A DNA stretch of 64,000 nt from Dyadobacter sp. CY356 (GTDB lineage Bacteria; Bacteroidota; Bacteroidia; Cytophagales; Spirosomataceae), in the NCBI RefSeq assembly GCF_021440195.1, contig NZ_JAJTSZ010000007.1, forward strand, positions 124,001-188,000, read 5' to 3'. The notes under the pieces were generated by a model. It had not been told where the DNA came from, made no database searches, and saw only the letters and a program-made list of their open reading frames with translations. The position numbers were made by a program, and so were the translations under genes. Shown in pieces: positions 17,273 through 27,290 of the stretch; within the stretch, counting starts at the first letter, position 1; every line of letters starts with the position of its first letter.

Positions 17273-19771
17273 ATGAGAAAACAATCTCTACGAGTTATTA
17301 TTTTTTTTATCCTATTTGCAACAGTTTGTTCTGCCCAGGTAACAGTTACTTATCCAGCTAATAGAATCGTTTTTCAGCGTGATAATGCCAATCATGCTTC
17401 TGTCGTTATCGCAGGTTATTTTGCCGGTTGCGCAGACCGGATCGAGGCTCGTTTTGTTCCAAGAGCGACCGGACAAGGTGTAGCTGCCCCTGCCGGCGGC
17501 GGCTGGGCAACGGTTCAGGAAAATCCTCGAAGCGGTAACTTTTATGGTTCCATGACCGTTACCGGAGGCTGGTATAAACTTGAAGTAAGGGTTATTGTAG
17601 ACAACGCAGCAACGGTCACTACCACCGTTGAGCGTGTTGGCGTTGGTGAAGTTTTTGTTGTGGCAGGCCAATCCAACGCAACCGGCGGAGATGGCAACAC
17701 CAACGGGCCAGGTGCTAACGACGACAGGGTCAGCAGTGTAGACTTTCAGAATTATAATGCTGCCAACACGCCTTCCATTGCAGCTTATGCTGATATCAAA
17801 TTGCCTTGTCCTGAATTTGTTCACCTTGATGCACTCACAAAAACATCCCCGTTTGGAAATTATGCGTGGTGCTGGGGCGCTTTTGGAGATAGCCTGGTAA
17901 AAAAAATACAGGTCCCGGTTATGATTTTTAATGCCGGCTGGTCAAGTACAGGGATACGAAACTGGAAAGAATCCATTCCGGGAAATGCCTTGACAGTAAG
18001 TGATTTTGGTTTTCAGTTTCCTGCCGGATTACCCTTCGGACACATGAGAATTACACTGAACAACTACATAGCCCAATTGGGTGTGCGGGCTGTTTTGTGG
18101 CATCAGGGCGAAACCGACAATTTGGCGAGCCGCACCCGGGAAGCTTATTTATCTGACATCAGGGATGTGATCAATGCAACACGTGATTTGTCAGGAAAAG
18201 CTAATCTGGCGTGGGTAGTATCAAGAGCTTCGCGCTTTAACGTAAACGGAAGCACACGGACTTGGCAGCCTGTTATTGACGCACAAAATGATGTAATTGG
18301 TTTAGGAAGTCACGGTAACGATTTAAATTACAAATTGGCTAATGTATTTCCCGGTCCGGAAACAGATGATTTTTACGATACTAATTATCGAAATGCTGAT
18401 CAGGTGCACTTTACAGGAAACGGCCTGTTAGCCCTGGCCGGATGGTGGACTAAGAAAATGGATACCGATTTTTTTACAAATTCTACACCATATTTAGCTA
18501 CACCACCACCAAACATTACGGTTTCCCGGACAGAAACTGCCGATGTGACTTTACAGGCGCCGTCGGGTGCGAAAACCTACAACTGGCTTTCGAGCGACAA
18601 TTGTAATAACAGTATTGCAAGCAGTCAGCAATGGACTATTGCTTCTGGCGACTATCGTTTGAAAGCGACAGATAATTTTGATAACGTTGTTTTATCTCCA
18701 ATAATCAGAGTGCCATCAAGCATTTCCCCTGCCTCAATTGCCAAAAATCTGGATGTAAGCCAGCAGATTATTACCAACACCGCTAATAATCTGCTTATTA
18801 ACGACTGCCGGATTCTTGGAAAAATAACGCCTGCTGCAAATTCTACAATGATCAGTCAGACTTTGTCAGCAAAAACTTATGTAGACGGAACTGTTCAAAC
18901 CTATCAGAATGCTCCTTATGTGCAGCGACATTTTGATATTAGTCTGAATGCTGCGAGTACTAATCCTGCTGCCAGGATCACTTTATTTTTCCTTCAAAGC
19001 GATTTTGACGCATTCAATCAGGTCAGCAGTACTGATATTCCAAGCAATCCATCCGATCAAAACGGTAAAAATAATTTACGTGTCTATCAGATTAGTGGAA
19101 GTTCTACCGGAAATACTGGTGCTCAAAATAGTTATAGTGGAAGCCGTACACAAATTACGCCGTCATCCATTGTCTGGAATACGACTTTGAACAGCTGGGA
19201 AGTCAGTTTCGATATGACCAATACAGGAGGATTTTTTCTGGGAACTTCCAACACAGCACTGCCAGTTACTTTGACATATTTTAAAGGGAATCAGGAAGGT
19301 TCAGCCGCGGCTTTGGAATGGGAAACGAGTGCAGAAACAAATTCTGCGTATTTTGAGTTGGAGCGCAGCACAGATGCAATTCATTTCAGGACAATTACCA
19401 AACAACTTGCTGCCGGAAACTCTACAACCACCGAACGTTATAACTTTCAGGATATTTCAATACCGGCAGGTATCTATTACTATCGTTTGAAACAGGTTGA
19501 TCTGGACGATTCATTCCATTATAGCCGGGTAATTAGTGTAAAAATCAATGATAAATTATCCGTTCGTATTTTCCCGAACCCTGTTTCAGATCAAATGACT
19601 ATTCAATCTGAAATTGAAATAAACTTAGTTGAAATAATAAATTCAGCTGGCGTAAAATTACAATCCAATGTGGTGAAGCAGAATTCATTAGAAGTAGATA
19701 TGAGCAGATTCCCTGCCGGATTATATGTTATCCGGGTTAATACAGAAACTTTTAAAATTGTGAAAAAGTAA
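17273..19771 (+). CDS. SASA-family (sialate O-acetylesterase-like) esterase with T9SS sorting domain
   Basis: An 832-residue secreted protein has a signal peptide (residues 1-21, ending CSAQ). An esterase domain of the SGNH/SASA type follows, with VVAGQSNATGG carrying the nucleophilic Ser, then WHQGETD, and NADQVHFTGNG supplying the Asp-His pair. A fibronectin-like segment (ALEWETSAETNSAYFELERS) and a T9SS sorting domain (RIFPNPVSD ... GLYVIRVN) end it. It probably removes acetyl groups from glycans outside the cell; the true substrate is unknown. A strong terminator follows. Confidence 0.82.
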   Translation: MRKQSLRVIIFFILFATVCSAQVTVTYPANRIVFQRDNANHASVVIAGYFAGCADRIEARFVPRATGQGVAAPAGGGWATVQENPRSGNFYGSMTVTGGWYKLEVRVIVDNAATVTTTVERVGVGEVFVVAGQSNATGGDGNTNGPGANDDRVSSVDFQNYNAANTPSIAAYADIKLPCPEFVHLDALTKTSPFGNYAWCWGAFGDSLVKKIQVPVMIFNAGWSSTGIRNWKESIPGNALTVSDFGFQFPAGLPFGHMRITLNNYIAQLGVRAVLWHQGETDNLASRTREAYLSDIRDVINATRDLSGKANLAWVVSRASRFNVNGSTRTWQPVIDAQNDVIGLGSHGNDLNYKLANVFPGPETDDFYDTNYRNADQVHFTGNGLLALAGWWTKKMDTDFFTNSTPYLATPPPNITVSRTETADVTLQAPSGAKTYNWLSSDNCNNSIASSQQWTIASGDYRLKATDNFDNVVLSPIIRVPSSISPASIAKNLDVSQQIITNTANNLLINDCRILGKITPAANSTMISQTLSAKTYVDGTVQTYQNAPYVQRHFDISLNAASTNPAARITLFFLQSDFDAFNQVSSTDIPSNPSDQNGKNNLRVYQISGSSTGNTGAQNSYSGSRTQITPSSIVWNTTLNSWEVSFDMTNTGGFFLGTSNTALPVTLTYFKGNQEGSAAALEWETSAETNSAYFELERSTDAIHFRTITKQLAAGNSTTTERYNFQDISIPAGIYYYRLKQVDLDDSFHYSRVISVKINDKLSVRIFPNPVSDQMTIQSEIEINLVEIINSAGVKLQSNVVKQNSLEVDMSRFPAGLYVIRVNTETFKIVKK

Positions 19772-20072
19772 GTCTCAACTTTATAGATATTTGGTGACTT
19801 ATAAATCTGAAAAATAGAAAATGTTGCCGGATTCGTTCTGGCAACATTTTTTATTTCCACTGATAATAAAATTCTTATTCTTTAAACATCTAAATTAATA
19901 GCACGAAACGAGGTTTTTGTTGGGCGATAAAAAGAACTTTCAGTTTTTTGGTGCATTTATTTTTTCAATTGGCTTATTTTGGAAACAATTAGTACAAGCA
20001 CTATTGTTCATTATAGAGATTTTGGATTTTTCCGGGCTGATGGCCTAATGAACTATAATTCTTTCTTACACA
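19772..20072. other. Intergenic stretch before mqo
   Basis: This 301-bp gap holds the terminator of the esterase gene at its start. The rest is AT-rich with no clear gene, and no convincing promoter pair was found for mqo. Confidence 0.5.
19818..19850 (+). terminator. Rho-independent terminator of the esterase gene
   Basis: An 11-bp stem with arms 19818-19828 and 19840-19850 is followed by a T-rich run. Confidence 0.8.
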
Positions 20073-21602
20073 ATGAGTACCAAAAAGTCTATAAAAACAA
20101 GTACTCCCGATATCGTGCTGATTGGCGCAGGTATCATGAGTGCAACGCTTGGGATTTTGCTTAAAAAGCTGAATCCTGCTTTTACAATTTCTATTTTTGA
20201 AAGACTGGACAGGGTGACTGCTGAAAGTTCTGATGCATGGAACAATGCAGGAACCGGTCATTCGGCTTTTTGTGAATTGAATTATACGCCACAAAAAGAA
20301 GATGGTTCCGTTGCTATTGATAAAGCGATTAAAATTGCTGAATCATTTGAAGTGTCAAAGGAATTCTGGTCATATCTGGTAGAAAATAAAATTACCGGGG
20401 CGCCGGAAGAATTCATTCGCCATATCCCTCACATGAGTTTTGTCTGGGGTGAGGACAATGTTGACTATTTGAAAAAAAGATTTGATGCGCTGACAAAACA
20501 TCATTTGTTTCAGGGTATGAAATATTCTGAAAATTCTGCTGAAATTGAAAACTGGGTACCCTTAATTATGGATGGCAGAGATCCGTCTGAGGCCGTTGCT
20601 GCGACCCGCATGGATTTGGGTACGGATGTGAATTTCGGGGCCTTAACCAGAACCATATTTAATTATCTGGAAACTCAGGAAGGTGTTAATCTTTACCTGA
20701 ATCATGAAGTTGACGATTTCAAACATGAATCCGATGGTTCATGGACAATCGATGTTAAAGATTTGTCAACACGCAAGACACAGAAAGTGCGTACGCCTTT
20801 TGTGTTTATCGGAGCAGGCGGCGGTTCTTTGCCACTTTTAGAAAAATCAGATATACCAGAAGGAAAAGGATTTGGAGGTTTTCCGGTAAGCGGTCAATGG
20901 CTGGTTTGCAATAACCCGGAAATTATAGAACGCCATCAGGCAAAAGTCTACGGAAAAGCAGCGGTTGGTTCTCCTCCTATGTCAGTTCCACATTTGGACA
21001 CACGTGTAATAGACGGAAAAAAAGCATTATTATTTGGTCCATACGCAGGTTTTTCCACAAAATTCCTGAAAAACGGATCTTACCTGGATCTTCCGCGTTC
21101 CATTAAATTTAACAATATCAAGCCTATGCTGGCCGCTGGTATTCATAACATACCGTTGACCAAATACTTGATTGATCAGGTTAGACAATCGCCTGAAGAC
21201 AGACTTGCGGCACTGAGAGATTACATGCCACAGGCACGTATGGAAGACTGGGAACTTGAAAAAGCCGGTCAGCGTGTGCAGGTTATCAAAAAAGATAAAA
21301 AAGAAGGTGGTGTCCTGGAATTTGGAACAGAAATGGTAACGGCTTCGGATGGTTCGCTGGCAGCTTTGCTGGGTGCATCTCCGGGAGCATCTACGTCGGT
21401 TTCCATCATGCTTGAACTGATTCAGCGTTGTTTTAAAGATCAGGCTGCTACGGCGGAATGGAAGCAACAATTACAAAAACTGATCCCATCTTTTGGAAGT
21501 TCATTAGCGGAGGATGTTAAACTTGCAGCCAAAACCCGTGAAAGAACTACTCAGGTTTTAAAACTAAGTGCTTCAAAAAAAGAACAGGAAATACTGGCAT
21601 AA
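20073..21602 (+). CDS. mqo: Malate:quinone oxidoreductase
   Basis: A 509-residue FAD enzyme oxidises malate to oxaloacetate and passes electrons to quinone, serving the TCA cycle at the inner membrane. The FAD-binding motif is GAGIMSATLG near residue 18, and the Mqo landmarks NNAGTGHSAFCELNYTP, GPYAGFSTKFLK and the C-terminal GASPGASTSVSIM are present. Its length is typical. The start ATG follows an AT-rich leader. A 19-bp perfect hairpin ends the transcript. Confidence 0.95.
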   Translation: MSTKKSIKTSTPDIVLIGAGIMSATLGILLKKLNPAFTISIFERLDRVTAESSDAWNNAGTGHSAFCELNYTPQKEDGSVAIDKAIKIAESFEVSKEFWSYLVENKITGAPEEFIRHIPHMSFVWGEDNVDYLKKRFDALTKHHLFQGMKYSENSAEIENWVPLIMDGRDPSEAVAATRMDLGTDVNFGALTRTIFNYLETQEGVNLYLNHEVDDFKHESDGSWTIDVKDLSTRKTQKVRTPFVFIGAGGGSLPLLEKSDIPEGKGFGGFPVSGQWLVCNNPEIIERHQAKVYGKAAVGSPPMSVPHLDTRVIDGKKALLFGPYAGFSTKFLKNGSYLDLPRSIKFNNIKPMLAAGIHNIPLTKYLIDQVRQSPEDRLAALRDYMPQARMEDWELEKAGQRVQVIKKDKKEGGVLEFGTEMVTASDGSLAALLGASPGASTSVSIMLELIQRCFKDQAATAEWKQQLQKLIPSFGSSLAEDVKLAAKTRERTTQVLKLSASKKEQEILA

Positions 21603-21621
21603 AGGAATTCAATATCGTTAT

Positions 21622-21663
21622 AAAGGAAAAAGCAGATTATTTCTATAATCTGCTTTTTCCTTT
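21622..21663. terminator. Bidirectional terminator with 19-bp perfect stem
   Basis: Arms 21622-21640 and 21645-21663 pair perfectly around a 4-nt loop. They end in A- and T-runs on both sides, between convergent mqo and the TPR kinase. Confidence 0.85.
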
Positions 21664-21680
21664 ATTGATATACCAAAACA

Positions 21681-23810
21681 TTAATCTGTTAAGGTAGGAG
21701 ACATAGCAAATGCAGACTTTTCTTTGGCAGCCGGTAATTCCAGGTAAAATGTTGTTCCTTTATTCACGATACTATCAAACCATATTTTACCCCCATGTGC
21801 TTCTATGATCTGTTTTGAAATTGAAAGCCCCAATCCAAATGGCTGCTCACCGGAAGTTCCTTTTCTTTTTGCATCCGTAAAGGCATCAAAGATCTTATCC
21901 TTTAGTTCGTCCGGAATACCTATTCCCTGATCTTTAATTGATAATTCCATTTTCTGATTGCGCTCAATTAATTTCACATCAATGACAGATCCTGACGGAC
22001 TGAATTTGATAGCATTAACGATCAGGTTACTTAAAACCCGCCATATTTTTTCTTTATCGGCTAATACCACAATATCTGCGGTAATTTCCAGCTTTATTTT
22101 CTGATCCTTTTCGTCAGCTTTGAATTTTAATTGTTCAATGCATTCACGAAGCAGCATTCGCATGTCTACTACATCCTTTTTCATCTCTTCCGGCCGGTAG
22201 TTAAAATTTGCCGCCAGCAAATCATTAATCATTTCCATGGAATGCAGGCTTGATGTTTTCATCAATCTCGCAAATTCCATGTGCTCTTGTGAAAAGTCAA
22301 CTTCTTCGAGTAAAAGAGAAGCAATGGAAGATATTGCACCAAGCGGATTTCTTAAATCGTGCGCCACTACTTTTAAAATCCTGTCCTTATCCTTATTGCT
22401 CTGCCTGAGATCGTCCAGGGTCTGTTCCAGTTGTTTATTCTGAAATGTTATTTGCTTGTTCAGATTTGTAAGTGCAGAAACATTTAATTTGGAGCTTTTC
22501 CAGTTTTGAAATAACAATAACAAAATGGCAATCGCCATCAGCGAAAAAAGCAGCGTTACGTACAAGTAATTTTTTTTCAGATCATTTTCTTTGCTAAGCA
22601 ACGAATAATTGTATTGCTGTTCCAGACTTTGAAACTCTCTGTCCACATCCGCGGTAACCAGATTTTTATTTTCACGGTCCAGCGAATCTTTCAAAAACAT
22701 ATAATGCTGCAAAGAAACGTATGCCTTTTCCGTTTCGCCGGTTTTATCATAATACTTCCAGTTCAGCTTATTCAAACCAATTTCAGCATACAGATTATAA
22801 TTTGAATCAAGTGAAGATTTTAACTGTGCGGCTATTTCATGTGAGTCTTCCAGTCTTCGTTTTTCTATATACAACTCTCCCAGCTTTACCATCGAAACCT
22901 GAGAATCTGCAATGTCAAATCCTTTATTGCGGTTCGTAGCGATACTTTTCTTTAATAAATTCTCAGCAGCAAGTGTATCCCCCTTTTTATAATATTCCCC
23001 AGCCTGATTTCCATAAATTACCGCTTCCGCCATTTTGATATAATCCTTACGTTCAGGAAATTTCTTACCTTCCTCATTGAGAAAAACCAGGGCTTTGTTA
23101 CTATAAAATAGTGAGCTATCCGTCATGTTATACTTACTATAACTCAACGCAATATTGGCAAGTAACTCCTGCCGAAAGGCTAAATTCCGGAAATCATGTA
23201 TGCAGAAAGCGGCATCTTCAAAACACTGCCTGAAATTGTTCACAGCCTCAGAATATTTGGACTGTTTATAACTTACCATTCCGAGCCGATAGGTATATTC
23301 GCTGACCGCGCATGGGTCCATGATGGTTTGCGCAATTAGTTTTCCGCGGTAATAAAACTGATACGCGTCACTATAACGTTTGATTTTAAAAAGAAGATCT
23401 CCTTTTTGAAAAAGAGCCGTGGAGTATTCCCGGATGTATTTTTTCCTTAATTCTTCGGTAGATAATAGAAAAAATATGCTATCGAGCTGTACGATTCCTT
23501 TATAATTATCTCCCGTTTTCGGAAAATAATCCTGGCCTTTAAAGCTCAATTTCCTGACTTCGTCTCCAATTCCGGGATTACTGATAACCTGATAAGCAGA
23601 ATCAAAAAAAGCCAGTGCCTTTTTGTTTTCTCCTTTATCCATGATACGCTTAGCTTGCTCACGGATCGAATCTACATAGGCGGTGTGATCCGTTTTAATT
23701 AAATCTGAGTTTTCACAGGCATTTAAACAGCACAACGCCAATATCGCCATGACGATAATACCTCTCCTTCTAAACATCAGAATAAATCTGAGGAGATATA
23801 ATTTTACCAT
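21681..23810 (-). CDS. TPR-domain sensor histidine kinase
   Basis: A 709-residue protein. The N-terminus is a signal or anchor segment ending CCLNAC, which resembles a lipobox. TPR-like helical repeats fill about residues 40-390, then comes one membrane helix (YLYVTLLFSLMAIAILLLLF), a coiled coil, a HisKA domain (VVAHDLRNPLGAISS) and a complete HATPase (NLIVNAIKFSPSG; KDQGIGIP; GLGLSISKQI). The TPR part would be periplasmic and sense a protein or peptide. No response regulator is adjacent, so its partner lies elsewhere. An ATG 11 codons downstream is an equally good start. Confidence 0.88.
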   Translation of the reverse strand: MVKLYLLRFILMFRRRGIIVMAILALCCLNACENSDLIKTDHTAYVDSIREQAKRIMDKGENKKALAFFDSAYQVISNPGIGDEVRKLSFKGQDYFPKTGDNYKGIVQLDSIFFLLSTEELRKKYIREYSTALFQKGDLLFKIKRYSDAYQFYYRGKLIAQTIMDPCAVSEYTYRLGMVSYKQSKYSEAVNNFRQCFEDAAFCIHDFRNLAFRQELLANIALSYSKYNMTDSSLFYSNKALVFLNEEGKKFPERKDYIKMAEAVIYGNQAGEYYKKGDTLAAENLLKKSIATNRNKGFDIADSQVSMVKLGELYIEKRRLEDSHEIAAQLKSSLDSNYNLYAEIGLNKLNWKYYDKTGETEKAYVSLQHYMFLKDSLDRENKNLVTADVDREFQSLEQQYNYSLLSKENDLKKNYLYVTLLFSLMAIAILLLLFQNWKSSKLNVSALTNLNKQITFQNKQLEQTLDDLRQSNKDKDRILKVVAHDLRNPLGAISSIASLLLEEVDFSQEHMEFARLMKTSSLHSMEMINDLLAANFNYRPEEMKKDVVDMRMLLRECIEQLKFKADEKDQKIKLEITADIVVLADKEKIWRVLSNLIVNAIKFSPSGSVIDVKLIERNQKMELSIKDQGIGIPDELKDKIFDAFTDAKRKGTSGEQPFGLGLSISKQIIEAHGGKIWFDSIVNKGTTFYLELPAAKEKSAFAMSPTLTD

Positions 23811-24437
23811 TTAACGTTGACGGTGAGAGCTTTTTAAAATATAAACTTTGGTCAGGAACCCTAAAATTAGTTCATTAACAGTACATTAAAAAGTGCCCGG
23901 GAGAATTTAAGTCACATTTAAGTATGCTCAATACCTTAGTTACTCCTAATACATTTAAGGGATATTCAAATATGAGATATGCCAATCTTCATGCTACTAA
24001 ATCATAACTTTTATTTTTTTATGGATAAATATTATATTTATTACAAATAGTATATTTATAATAAATAGAGAGTTAAAAGGCTCACTATCATATCAATACT
24101 TAAATGAAAAGAATGCGAAAAACCTGTAAGCTGCGGGTAGCTGATTTAAACAGCATTTGGACTTAACAAAAACTAAATTACTTTTGTCTACCAGATTAGT
24201 AGAGAATATTGAGGTTTATACTGTTAACCTGATGTTACAATTTAAACCTGATTAGTATCGCTAACTGGCATGCTTCCTGAACGATGAATCTCTTCTTTTG
24301 CCATTCTTAAAAGTCTAATTCTAACTTTAAAATTAAATCAGTTTTCTCGTTCCGGAATCTACTTTTTACAAGCGTTTGACGCCGCCATGGTGATTTGCGT
24401 TTGCAAACCATTTATTATTCATCAAACAATTACCATT
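23811..24437. other. Long intergenic region ahead of the TonB receptor
   Basis: A 627-bp AT-rich region between divergent genes. It holds a strong promoter (24156-24186) whose transcript would have a leader of about 245 nt. No riboswitch class was recognised in the leader. Nothing else is evident. Confidence 0.55.
24156..24186 (+). promoter_or_regulatory. Consensus Bacteroidota promoter for the TonB receptor
   Basis: TTTG at 24156-24159, a 19-bp spacer, and TACTTTTG at 24179-24186 match the TTTG/N19/TAnnTTTG consensus without a mismatch. The start point would be near 24193. Confidence 0.75.
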
Positions 24438-27230
24438 ATGAAAATTACATTACTTCTAAAAAATCTGAAAGCCACTATTTTTCTGTTTTTTCTGACTGCC
24501 AATATAACTTTTGCCCAGTCCGTAATCCAGGGCAGCGTGAAAGATGGACAGGATTTATTGCCGGGAGCATCTGTATATATTCAGGGCCAAGGTTCCGGTG
24601 TAATTACCGATGCCCAAGGTTTTTATAAATTATCTTTATCGGCGGGGACTTACACTATCACTGCAAGTTTTACCGGCTTTGCTCCCAATCAGAAAGTGGT
24701 TACGCTCACAAGCGGACAAACACTTGAACTGGATTTTGATTTACAAATTACTTCCCTGAATGAACTTGTTGTATTGGGTTCTCGCGGAGAACCACGCTCG
24801 CAACTCGATACGCCTGTGCCGGTGGATGTAATTGACGTACAAAGAATCGTCAAAGATGTTGGTCAGGTTTCACTAAACCAGATTTTAAATTATGTTGCGC
24901 CTTCCTTCAACTCCAATACGCAGGTGCTGGGCGACGGAACGGATCATATTGATCCGGCTTCACTTCGCGGTTTAGGCCCGGATCAGGTTTTGGTTTTGAT
25001 CAACGGAAAACGCAGGCATACTACCTCGCTGGTCAATATAAACGGGACTTTCGGGAAAGGATCTGTTGGTACTGATTTAAATGCGATTCCAACTTCGGCC
25101 ATCAAGAAAATTGAAATTTTGAGAGATGGTGCTGCGGCTCAATATGGTTCCGATGCAATCGCCGGGGTAATAAACATCATTTTGGAAGATAATGTCAATG
25201 AGTTACGTGCCAATATTACAACGGGTGGTTATGTATCAAAAAATTCGGAAGGCACCATCGACGGAGAAAATGTTCAGGCAAATCTGAACTATGGGTTGGC
25301 GTTGGGGGCCAAAGGAGGTTTTTTAAATCTGGCGGGATCTTTTGATTTCAGGAATCCAACAAACCGTATGAAAGAATTCACCGGTGTGATTTTTAGTGAT
25401 TATAACAATCCTTCACTTTACCCAAATCCAACCGGCGTTGATATTACCAATGCTGAATTGCAAAGACGTGGGATGACCCGTTCTGATTTCAATTCCCGTA
25501 TAGGCCAGGCATCCGGTCGCGGCGGTTCATTTATGTTCAATAGTATTATTCCTTTAAGCGAAGGAGCCGAATTTTATGCTTTTGGCGGATTAAATTACAG
25601 AAGCGGGGAATCGGCAGCTTTCCGTCGCCAACCGGCTCAGATCACGCAGAATATCCAGGAAATTTATCCACTGGGATATCTGCCTTTGATCGGTACTGAT
25701 AATTATGACCAGTCTTTTGCAACCGGTATCAGAGGAAAAGTTGGAAAATGGAATGCTGATTTTAGTAATACTTTTGGCCGGAATCAAATTGATTTTACAA
25801 CAACAAATTCTCTGAATGCATCTTTACTTAAAGCCTCACCAACCAGCTTTACAGATGGAGGTTACCGGTTTGCACAAAATACAACGAATATAGATTTAAA
25901 CCGGAAATTCGAGAATGTACTTAGTGGCCTAAACGTCGCATTTGGTGGTGAGCATCGTTTTGAAAACTACAAAATTGTGGAAGGTGAAGAAAATTCTTAT
26001 GCAGATTATGGCCGCGCGATCAAAGTAGGAACCGATGGAGCAGGCAAAGATATTCTGATTCCGGACATCACCGGAAATTTGCAGGTTCGCAGAGCTCAAA
26101 ATGGCAGCCCGTATGGCGGAGGTGCGCAAGCCTTTCCAGGTTTCCGTCCGGAAAATGCTGTCAACGTTTCTAGAACTTCTGTTGCTGCTTATACGGATCT
26201 TGAACTGAATTTTACAGAAAAATGGCTTGTAGATGGTGCGTTAAGATTTGAGAACTATTCTGATTTTGGATCGACTTTAAACTGGAAAGTGTCTACACGT
26301 TACAAACTTGGCGAAACCTGGGCCATTCGTGGAGCTGCCAGTACGGGTTTCCGTGCTCCATCTTTGCACCAACGTTATTTTAGTGCTACGTCAAGTTTGT
26401 TTGTTGATGGACAAATCATTCAGTCCGGTACTTTTACAAATGACAGCCGACCTGCGCAATTGCTTGGAATTCCGGCATTGAAACAGGAAACTTCTAAAAA
26501 TTATAGTTTGGGTGTAACGGGCAGTTTCGGAAATTTCAAACTGACTGTTGACGGATATTATGTAAGAATTAATAACCGGGTTATTTATACCGGAAATTTC
26601 ACAGGCAGCAATAGTGCGACAGCATCTGCTCAGGATAAAGAAATTTACCAGTTACTGGACCAGGCAAATGCACAAACTGCACGTTTTTTTGCAAACGCCA
26701 TTGATACCGAAACCAAAGGAATTGACGCTGTAATTACCTATTCGGAACGTGTAGGAAAAGGACGTTTCCGTGCAGACTTGTCCGGTACTTTTGTTAAAAC
26801 AAATGTGGTGGGACCAATCAAGGCATCACCTTTACTTATTGGAAAAGAAAATATTTATTTCGACAAAGCAAGCAGAACCTATTTTGAATCTGCGGTGCCA
26901 CGTATTAAAAGTAATCTGACGCTAAGTTATAATATTAATAAATTCGGTGTGTTTTTTAGGAATGTGTACTTCGGCCCGGTTGATGCTGCGACCAACGTAG
27001 ATGCCGATGCTCAGACTTTTGGTGGTAAGGTCATTACCGATCTTGCAATAAGTTATGACATTGCCAGCAGTGTCCGTTTTACACTTGGGGCTAATAACTT
27101 GCTGGATATTTATCCTGACAAAACGATTGGCGGAAATACCGGAGCCGGTTATTTTCCTTATTCAAGAACCGGACAGCAATTCGGTTTTAATGGAAGATTT
27201 CTGTTCGCCAGAGTTTCCTTTACACTGTAA
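24438..27230 (+). CDS. TonB-dependent receptor
   Basis: An outer-membrane receptor of about 930 residues. The start at 24438 is chosen because it directly begins a signal peptide (MKITLLLKNLK ... ITFAQ); a start 17 codons earlier adds an implausible extension. A carboxypeptidase-regulatory-like domain (VIQGSVKDGQDLLPGASVYI) precedes the plug (LRGLGPDQVLVLINGKRRH; EILRDGAAAQYGSDAIAGVINI). The barrel ends with an aromatic-Thr-Leu terminus (RVSFTL). No SusD partner is present, so it is not a SusCD pair. The substrate is unknown. Confidence 0.9.
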   Translation: MKITLLLKNLKATIFLFFLTANITFAQSVIQGSVKDGQDLLPGASVYIQGQGSGVITDAQGFYKLSLSAGTYTITASFTGFAPNQKVVTLTSGQTLELDFDLQITSLNELVVLGSRGEPRSQLDTPVPVDVIDVQRIVKDVGQVSLNQILNYVAPSFNSNTQVLGDGTDHIDPASLRGLGPDQVLVLINGKRRHTTSLVNINGTFGKGSVGTDLNAIPTSAIKKIEILRDGAAAQYGSDAIAGVINIILEDNVNELRANITTGGYVSKNSEGTIDGENVQANLNYGLALGAKGGFLNLAGSFDFRNPTNRMKEFTGVIFSDYNNPSLYPNPTGVDITNAELQRRGMTRSDFNSRIGQASGRGGSFMFNSIIPLSEGAEFYAFGGLNYRSGESAAFRRQPAQITQNIQEIYPLGYLPLIGTDNYDQSFATGIRGKVGKWNADFSNTFGRNQIDFTTTNSLNASLLKASPTSFTDGGYRFAQNTTNIDLNRKFENVLSGLNVAFGGEHRFENYKIVEGEENSYADYGRAIKVGTDGAGKDILIPDITGNLQVRRAQNGSPYGGGAQAFPGFRPENAVNVSRTSVAAYTDLELNFTEKWLVDGALRFENYSDFGSTLNWKVSTRYKLGETWAIRGAASTGFRAPSLHQRYFSATSSLFVDGQIIQSGTFTNDSRPAQLLGIPALKQETSKNYSLGVTGSFGNFKLTVDGYYVRINNRVIYTGNFTGSNSATASAQDKEIYQLLDQANAQTARFFANAIDTETKGIDAVITYSERVGKGRFRADLSGTFVKTNVVGPIKASPLLIGKENIYFDKASRTYFESAVPRIKSNLTLSYNINKFGVFFRNVYFGPVDAATNVDADAQTFGGKVITDLAISYDIASSVRFTLGANNLLDIYPDKTIGGNTGAGYFPYSRTGQQFGFNGRFLFARVSFTL

Positions 27231-27244
27231 ATAGCGGTTAGCTT

Positions 27245-27288
27245 TTGGCGGTTAGCCAGTTGGTATAAACTGACTGGCTAACCGCCAA
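27245..27288. terminator. Bidirectional terminator with 16-bp stem
   Basis: Perfect arms 27245-27260 and 27273-27288 with a 12-nt loop lie between the convergent receptor and MarR-GNAT genes. Confidence 0.8.
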
Positions 27289-27290
27289 AT

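Noticed and set aside
24438..27230. SusC of a SusCD pair
   Set aside because: No SusD-like lipoprotein gene follows; the next gene is a convergent MarR-GNAT fusion.
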